Assembly (NCBI GenBank): GCA_948146395.1
Contig: OX411546.1
Span: 23,662,449 to 23,726,448 of the forward strand
Direction: 5' to 3'
Length of the DNA: 64,000 nucleotides
Source: Fragum whitleyi
Lineage: Eukaryota > Mollusca > Bivalvia > Cardiida > Cardiidae
Both the position numbers and the translations under genes were made by a program. Below the pieces are notes generated by a model, which was not told the origin of the DNA, did not search any database, and saw only the letters and a program-made list of their open reading frames with translations. This document shows positions 57,011 to 64,000 of this stretch, piece after piece (within the stretch, counting starts at the first letter, position 1; the number at the start of each line of letters is the position of its first letter).

Positions 57011-59034
57011 TAAACCAGAAACAAGTTACCGTTAAAGAGTGTCTGTTAAATTTGCAATTTCATGAATTTTTTCAAAAAGTCTCTTTCGTTTGTGAACTTG
57101 CCTGCAACCTGGCCTATATCTTATTTCTGATTCCACATACAGCACAGAATTTTCAAACATAGATTCCTTATACCGAAACCTTTTTTCTAGACCATAACCT
57201 TTCACCTTGTGACCTTCAACTGTGAGTCTCACTTACCTTTACCTTTTACATTGTCTCAGAGTGACATTCTTTTTGACCAGCTGTCGTTAGGGCAAGCTAT
57301 ATTATCTGCAGACAACTCTTCTTAAAAACAAACTTTTTATAGTCTGTTATGCCATAAAAGTTATAATAGAATATAGAGCTTTGTTGTTTTATTATGTTAT
57401 GAAGGAAATCCTAGAACCACTTTATTGAATTGGGGAACAGGAAAAGGGATGCTTCAAATACCATACGATGGAACACCATTTGTGATTGTTGGTTTCGAGA
57501 TACGAGAATGTCACCATGGGCAAAAAAAGAATAAAAAGAGTAATGTAAAAGACAGAAATAAGGTAAAAGATATATCTAAGAATTCATAAGTATAAGAAAA
57601 TCACCTTATTTCAAAAAATTTCTGAAAAAAATTAAAAAAATGAACTTGTCCATACTTAACCCTATCTGCATTTCATTATGACTAGGGAAAAAAGATTGTA
57701 ATAGAATTGTGGCTCCTAGTAGACTATGGGCTACTTGGACCCCTGTTCCCCCCAGGGGGAATTTTGTACACTATGATTTTCTGAAAGGTACATGTATAAG
57801 CAACATTTTAAGACATGTTAGCACTCTGGCGAGTGGAGCTTTTGTAAGATACGTTACTTTGAAATCACCCACCCTATATCCTTGTTAAATGCTACATTTT
57901 GCTCCAATTTTGTGAAATTCTTTGGGCAAATTGCGATTTTTAGTGCTATCTCATACATGATTCTTGAGTATGGGTGATAAAACATCCACAGAATCCTTTT
58001 TGATCCAAGAAAAAAGGTGAAATATACGTTACAATTACAATATTTGTTTCTCAATATTCGCCTATATAAAGATGTTGGCATTTGGGCGCGAAAAATATTC
58101 AAAGTCAACACTTGTTGGCAAAATTCACAATATGATATGATGAATTCATATTTATATAGTTTATATAGGCCTGCATATTACTTGTTGTATACGTAGTAAT
58201 GAAAAGATTTGAGCACATGTCATTTCAAGCCCTTAATACAGTGTAATTTCATATGCCGTTCATATGCAGAAATGAGAATGGCAGGTGCAATTTACTACTC
58301 TGATCATGCAAAATAAAACAAGAATATCATTTATAACTGATGTCCTTATAACAACAAATGCTTTATGTCTCTAAAGGAATGTTGTAACATATGTTACCTG
58401 AAAATATTTTACCAAAACCCGTTTAAACTGCTTTATTTTTTATAAATAAGGATTAAAATTCTTTGAATTTATAGCTCTCAGTTCTGTTTCTTAGAAAATG
58501 CATCGGTACTGAATGCAAATGCGTGAACAACAAAAGATCAAAGATCCCGTAGCACTTATGGTATTTAAATTTAGACCTTAATTGAGAAGTCAATGTTAAT
58601 GGAAATTCTTATTAAATGCTAGCTTTTACATATGGTCTTTTAATGTAAAGTGATAAATCACACAAATTGAAGTTAGTATCATTTAAAGTATCCCATCCGG
58701 GATCCCACAAAGTTAAAAATTTGATAACAAGATTTGAGATCATAATTTTGAAATAGCCAAATCATTAATACATGTATATCCAATTGCTGAAGTCAAAATA
58801 CCTACACTACTAAATCAGCTCAGATCTTGATAATCAGTTCTCATTAGAAATTACAAACATCTTGAAATATTCAATACAAATACTGGCTTTTTGACAGATA
58901 TGGATATGTACTTTGTGTTGTACTATACCCAAGGTTTAATTTCATCATAGGGAAATATCTGTTAAGCACAATTACATATCTATCAATGACACAATGCAGC
59001 ATGACAGCTAGAATAATTTAATTTATTGAAATTT
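57011..59034. other. No feature identified
   Basis: A+T-rich sequence with only short, unsupported frames. No repeat termini or splice-bounded exons were recognised. Confidence 0.35.
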
Positions 59035-59227
59035 TTTATGCCCCCGATAGGGAGGCATAATAAATTTGACTTGTCCGTCCGTCCGTCCGTCTGTCCGTCC
59101 GTCTGTCCGTCCGTCTGTCCGTCCGTCCGTCATTCCGTCCAAAAACTTTAACATTGGCCATAACTTCCTTATTACTATCAAAGCGGTGTCGGGGGCATTG
59201 TCATCTTACAGTGACAGCTCTTGTTTC
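59035..59227 (-). mobile_element. Minimal pearl-like element with (ACGG)n, inverted copy
   Basis: Reverse complement of 55963-56154 with the same ends and an interrupted (CCGT)n tract at about 59075-59135. It differs by a short insertion (AGTAATAAGG on the minus strand) after GCTTTGAT. The two copies are about 2.9 kb apart in opposite orientation. Confidence 0.75.
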
Positions 59228-59870
59228 AAAATAACTTAGTCACTTTAGCATGTATATCATTTATCTCCAATTTCGTGCTTGGTTTTAATCGTTGCCTATA
59301 GATGTTTTGAAACAGAATACCGATGGTCATAATCTAGTAACGTATGTTACCATTTGTATGAAACAAGTCACAATTATCTTACAATTATCACTTCAGTGTC
59401 AATACTGTAGCCAATTAGATCAAAATCATTGTTTCTCTTTGATTAAGATGGATATTTTGGTTTTACTGCATGTTTTTTACTGCATGTTTTTCAAATTGTT
59501 TGTCTGGAATGTTGGCCAAGTGGTTAGAATAAAACTTAATGGTTAGTAGAAGAGTTGTACTTGTGCACATGAGAAAAATATGAGAGTTATGCCCAAGAAA
59601 CATGAGTATATTAATTAGACTGGGCATTTTTCAATTCTTTTCTCTACTTTAACACAAACTGCACGTACATATATATTGAAAGTCAGCCAGCAATGTCAAA
59701 CAGGAATGCAAATAGAATGTTAAATCACCAGCCATGTACACATAAACACCTATAAAGCTCTTACAAGCATGCGACTTATAGACCCATCATGCAATTTCTT
59801 ATTTTTTTAATCAAGTCTTGGGTTATATTTAAATGAGGGCTTGATATTGATAAAATTCTATTGCTTTAGC

Positions 59871-62830
59871 CAGGGGTGTGGAATTTTGGATTTTTTCCAC
59901 GGACAAGTTGGACTAAATTTTCTACTTGTCCGCAGGTAGCGTTTACTTGTCCGAATAAATACTGTAAACCAGGTATTAGGTTTGTTAGAATAGCTTTATT
60001 TAAGCAGCAGTTCCTTTTTGACAGTACATTTTACAGTTACTAAATGAAATGTAAACTGATGTAATAATAAAGATAAAAATCATATCTACTAATGTCTTTG
60101 TTATTTTCCATTGCAGCAATGCTATGATATTAATGGAAGCTTCTGTTAAACTCATACCATTTAAATTTTACATTAAGGCACAGGGACTATTTGGGTTATC
60201 TGACAAATTTTTAAGCTTCTCCCTAGCAATGTCTTCCCCACCTAGGGTTTTGACAATTTCACTTAGCATTGGCTGTATGCTCTCCATCTTAGAACTTGCT
60301 TGACTTGATGTGGAGGCAACAGTTTCAGAAGTCACAGTGGCTGATCTTTCTGGTGGTTTGTGGGGTATATGTCTATGACCAGATCTGAGCCATTCTTCAA
60401 CAGAAGGTAAAGGATCAAACATAGAAAAGTCAGGACCTGAGACAACAACTCTCATCTGTTGTTGTAGGTTTTGTTGGGTAAGGCGAGTTCTTAGGGGACC
60501 CTTGACTAGATTCACGTGAGAAAAAAGCCTTTCACAGGCAGCAGTGGAGGGTGAGATTGTGATCAAAAGCTGTAATAAGGCACTAAATGTGTTTAACAGA
60601 ATCTTCCTTCCTCTGCAGTATGGATGTATATACTGCCAGGGGATATGTTCTTTGCATGGAAACTTGGACTTTTAGAGTCTGTCATTCACTGGGAATAGAG
60701 GAGACCTCTTCCTCTGTTAACAGATCATTACACTGTTCACAGAGTAGTTAATCTCCCTACTACCATATGTGCTAAGCTCTGCCAGTGTATGGGGCCAGCT
60801 TCTAAAGTCAAAAACCTTGTACAGACTCAAGGGAGGGCACTCAAGATCCTAAAATCTCTGGAGTACATACTGACTGATTTTATCAAATAAAGAGTGAATG
60901 TCATAATCATCTTTAAATTCACACAGAGACCCATTAAGTTTAAATTTACCATCAAACAAACTAGTTTCACAGTCATACAGGCTGTAGAATTTGGATAAGT
61001 GTTCACCTGGTTCATTGGTCATTGCTTGCAAGTTCATGTATAATGTATCTACAGCTTCTTTGACCTCAAATATTAACAGATCTTTATTCTGAAACAAGAC
61101 TGAGACTTTGGTTATGGCCGTGAGCACATCTAACATAAGATAAATGTATTTCACAAATTTTAAACTTTTCAGGTAAGTTAGAATTGCTTTTGCTCGCCCT
61201 AGCTCGTCAGCCCTATTGGATGTTTCAACAATTTGCTCCACGTGGGTAACTGTAACATTAATGTCCTGACATACTGCTTCTAATGCTCGAAGCTTGGAAG
61301 AAACCCACCTAATTGCTTTGATTTCTGTGTCCATTTTTAAATTTTCATCAAGAAAAGAAGCAAGATTCTTCAATTCCTCTCTTCTCTTTGGGGAATATGA
61401 ATAGAATTTACAGATTCTCTTTAAAGTGTCTTCAAATTTTTTCAGATAGCCAACTTGTTTAACTGCATCTAAGACTCCCAATTCAAGTTTATGAGCCACA
61501 CAGTGGGTAACAATATCTTTGTTATCGATTACGTCATTGAGTTTTTTAGCAACCCCATTTTTTGCAGCTCCATCAAGATTCAAACATACTAATTTTGATT
61601 TGTGGTCAGACAGGTTATCAATATCAATATCACACTTTAACAGTCCCCTTTTAATAGCATCAACAACACCCTCGGCTCTTGCATTTTCTAAATTCTCAAT
61701 ACTGGCGATGGCTGTAACTGGTTCATGTATTTCAGGGTGTACGTACCGTATCAAAATGTCTTCTTGATCAATGACAGATGAGTCAGTGCTTGAGTCACTC
61801 ATGACAGAAAAGTATCTCACATTTTTCAAATTTGTTTTCATTTAATCTAAGAGAACATTGAAAATAGAATTCTGAAAGAACACACTTGTACCTCTTGACA
61901 AGTGGTCATTTCCTAAATCAGTCCCATTTTTCTTTTGAACTTCACAGAGAAAAGTATAGTCAGTGTATGGTCGATTGTGTTTTATAACAGCATAAGCGGT
62001 ATTAAACAACTTCTTGTACCTCTCAATTTCATGTCTTTCAACTTTGGATACAGACTTTTGAATGGGACCTTGTTTAGTGGGTTTTGTTTAAAGTCGTATT
62101 TGGCGATACATGCGACATGTTTTGATGACAATTGATGGGCCGTAAGAGTATCCTTCCTCTGTAATGTTTCGGCAGATTTTCCTATGTACAGAGCTGACGT
62201 CGTGTCCGCGGTCTGCAGGAACATTCTACACACATGACAATAAAATGTATTTGGATCGTCGTCCTTTCGGAGCCAATTAAAATCAACAAACAAGCTATCC
62301 TTAAACACACGCTTGCGTTTTAAATCGTATTCTTTGTCTCTCTGTGATTTTGGTTTGCGCTTTTCATGCTCTTTGGACGTTTCAGACAGCTTTGAACCAC
62401 CCGATCTAACGACAAATCTATCCATTTCGAAAGGAAATTGCCAATGAATCTATTTTACCGCGCATATTGTTTAATACAGCACCGAGCGGTTGCCACGATA
62501 CTTTCGGCCAATGAGAGTGCTCGTATTATATACAGTCAGCCAATCAAAGAGCTTGTTTATATCTCATAGCAACTGCCTCTAGCGAGATGTTTCGCACCGG
62601 TTAAATTATGCGAGCGAGATGGGTTATTTGAAGCAGTGTAAATGTGGATTATGCGATTTTTGTAAGAAATGAAACGTTCACGAATAATCGAAGATAGAAA
62701 CTCGGCATTTATTATTTTTTCTGGCTCCGAAATTCACTTGTCCGCGAACTAACGCTTTTGGAAAATCTACTTGCCCGCAGACGAAAAGTCCCGAGTCGGA
62801 CAAGTCGGGCATTGGAATTCCGCACCCCTG
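59871..62830 (-). mobile_element. hAT DNA transposon, inactive (2.96 kb)
   Basis: The terminal inverted repeats are CAGGGGTGTGGAATT on the left and, from the right, CAGGGGTGCGGAATT. The flanks are GCTTTAGC (59863-59870) and GCTTAAGC (62830-62837, overlapping the last TIR base by one), an 8-bp target duplication with one mismatch. The arms carry repeated ACTTGTCCG and CGGACAAGT words (59904-59955 and 62728-62810). A decayed transposase is read on the minus strand. Confidence 0.85.
60168..62425 (-). pseudogene. hAT transposase (ZNF862/DUF4371-like), decayed
   Basis: Three pieces. 62425-61982: an N-terminal basic region and a zinc finger (FYCHVCRMF ... HQLSSKH), TTF/BED-like, ending in a shifted frame; the continuation (KKLFNTAYAVIKHNRPYTDY) is in another frame of 62010-61845. 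61841-60849: after a TAA, the catalytic part with SVMSDSSTDS and CLNLDGAAKN (the two expected Asp) and the hAT motif HCVAHKLELG, giving 330 codons. 60566-60168: the dimerisation region ISPSTAACERLFSHVN with the TRLTQQNLQQQMR helix, then a Ser/Thr tail. Between 60849 and 60566 the frame is broken several times. At least one frameshift and several stops make it inactive. It could also be called a domesticated ZNF862 relative, but the TIRs and damage argue for a dead transposon. Confidence 0.85.
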
Positions 62831-63394
62831 CTTAAGCAATTTATCATTATTCATTTATTGTTTCAGAATGTAAGATATAAAAGAAGCTCTAATTCTATCT
62901 AAGATATGTTTCTTTCTGCATATAAGGTACTTGTAGTTTGTATCTAGTTCAAAGTTAAAGCATTTTTTAAGTTACCTGTTTTACATAAATCTTTACTTTT
63001 GTAAGAACTAATCATGTTCAAGAGCATAACAATTGGTGTACATCTAATTGTCCTTTGGAAGCAGCAATTATGTTTTATTTTCTAAAAAAGGGTCTTTTAA
63101 ATGTAACATATATTACTGTCTTTGATAGCTAAATCAAAATGTATATGGCAATGTTCTATTCATTTGAATATAATATGGTCATACTCATGTAAATTTTCAG
63201 TATTGATCTGAATTGCACAGTTTCTAGGCAAAACTAGGATTGCATGCAATGTACTTTGCATTCAATTGGAAACAATAGAGAGCTAAAATGCTTCAAAGAA
63301 TTTTCAGGCCATTTTAACAGTATAACACTCTTAACAAGGTGGCTTATCCACCTAACCATGTATTCCTTGTATTTATCGTACACATCATTACATT
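62831..63394. other. No feature identified
   Basis: A+T-rich sequence right of the hAT element. No repeat border or coding frame is supported. Confidence 0.3.
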
Positions 63395-63545
63395 CATCAA
63401 ATCATCCTTTTAAAGCCTCTAGCTGCTCATACAACGAAGATGAATGATAATCAACTCGTTTGTACTGGCTGATGAAACCTTGTACCTATGATATGGAGTC
63501 AACTGCGCTACCAAATCCAATGTGCTACCAACTGGGCTACGATCA
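63395..63545 (-). mobile_element. Degenerate tRNA-SINE
   Basis: GCCTCTAGCTGCTCATACAA matches the SINE body, and ACCAACTGGGCTACGATCAT at the right resembles a box A on the minus strand. Box B is hard to see. Confidence 0.35.
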
Positions 63546-64000
63546 TGATCAACTCTAAGAAATATTTTTAACTTTTCTGTACTAAATTGATGGAAATATT
63601 GCTTAAAAAATATTGTAGGAACCGCTTTTTTCATCTATTTGGTCATCATTTTTCACAATGAACACTGTCTCTTATCATCAGAAGTAACATATATAACTTG
63701 TGTTTTATTCTAAAAATGTGAAAAAGTCTCAAACATAGAAAAAAACATAAGCTGCCTCAACATTGTGTTTGGAAGCTGCCTCAACATTGAATTTGGTGCA
63801 TTTCCATAAACTTTGATAGCGGTTCAATAATAATTATACCTATAGATAAATAGTAACGTATTTTGCATGCTTTTAAAACCACAATGAGTCTTGAAATGAT
63901 TAAAATTTATATTGATACCTTAAAAATACTTTAAACAGTTGTGGTTTAAAGGTGATTTAGACATTGAGGGATTTTAAAATAACTGCAATCAGATAAGATA
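63546..64000. other. Window end; short tandem duplication only
   Basis: AAGCTGCCTCAACATTG is repeated at about 63750 and 63774 (24-bp step). Nothing else was recognised. Confidence 0.35.

Noticed and set aside
61519..61767. A plus-strand 82-codon frame
   Set aside because: Antisense shadow of the hAT transposase.

Overview
The window looks like a piece of an A+T-rich bivalve mollusc nuclear genome. The evidence is a spliced inhibitor-of-apoptosis gene with long repeat-filled introns, many short repeats ending in hairpins and carrying (ACGG)n tracts as in the 'pearl' elements described from bivalves, tRNA-derived SINEs, and one 200-N assembly gap (9852-10051). The species cannot be named from what is visible. 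No bacterial operon, rRNA gene or intact tRNA gene was seen.

Layout. 1-11.9 kb: no convincing host gene; pearl-like elements, a tandem array of SINE-tail units, a TIR MITE and the gap. 11.9-31.4 kb: one host gene on the minus strand, an XIAP/BIRC2-3-like E3 ubiquitin ligase. Six exons can be placed, encoding BIR1, BIR2, BIR3, UBA, an acidic linker and a C-terminal RING. One short exon between BIR3 and UBA is probably missing from the model, because the intron phases there do not agree. A possible 5' exon lies at 31.8-32.1 kb. 32-47 kb: almost wall-to-wall non-autonomous elements, several nested in one another, with empty-site copies preserved in the window. 47.1-53.2 kb: a Ty3/gypsy LTR retrotransposon on the plus strand. 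It has lost gag and the protease active site and carries three in-frame stops. 53-59.8 kb: sparse repeats. 59.87-62.83 kb: a hAT element on the minus strand with TIRs and a decayed ZNF862/DUF4371-like transposase. 62.8-64 kb: nothing clear except a SINE remnant.

How it fits together. Only the IAP gene looks like a functional host gene. It should act as a caspase-binding, RING-type ubiquitin ligase in apoptosis and innate signalling. The rest is a transposon graveyard. The two coding elements are broken, so the many MITEs must have been moved by transposases encoded elsewhere.

The most interesting pattern is one layout shared by about ten otherwise different repeat families: AACAAGA plus a 5' hairpin, a core of about 145-190 bp tandem units, an (ACGG)n-like tract, and a 3' hairpin ending in (C)TAAAA or (C)ATAAAA. 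This matches pearl or Helentron-associated (HINE/DINE-1-like) elements and suggests that one replication machinery mobilises many unrelated cores.
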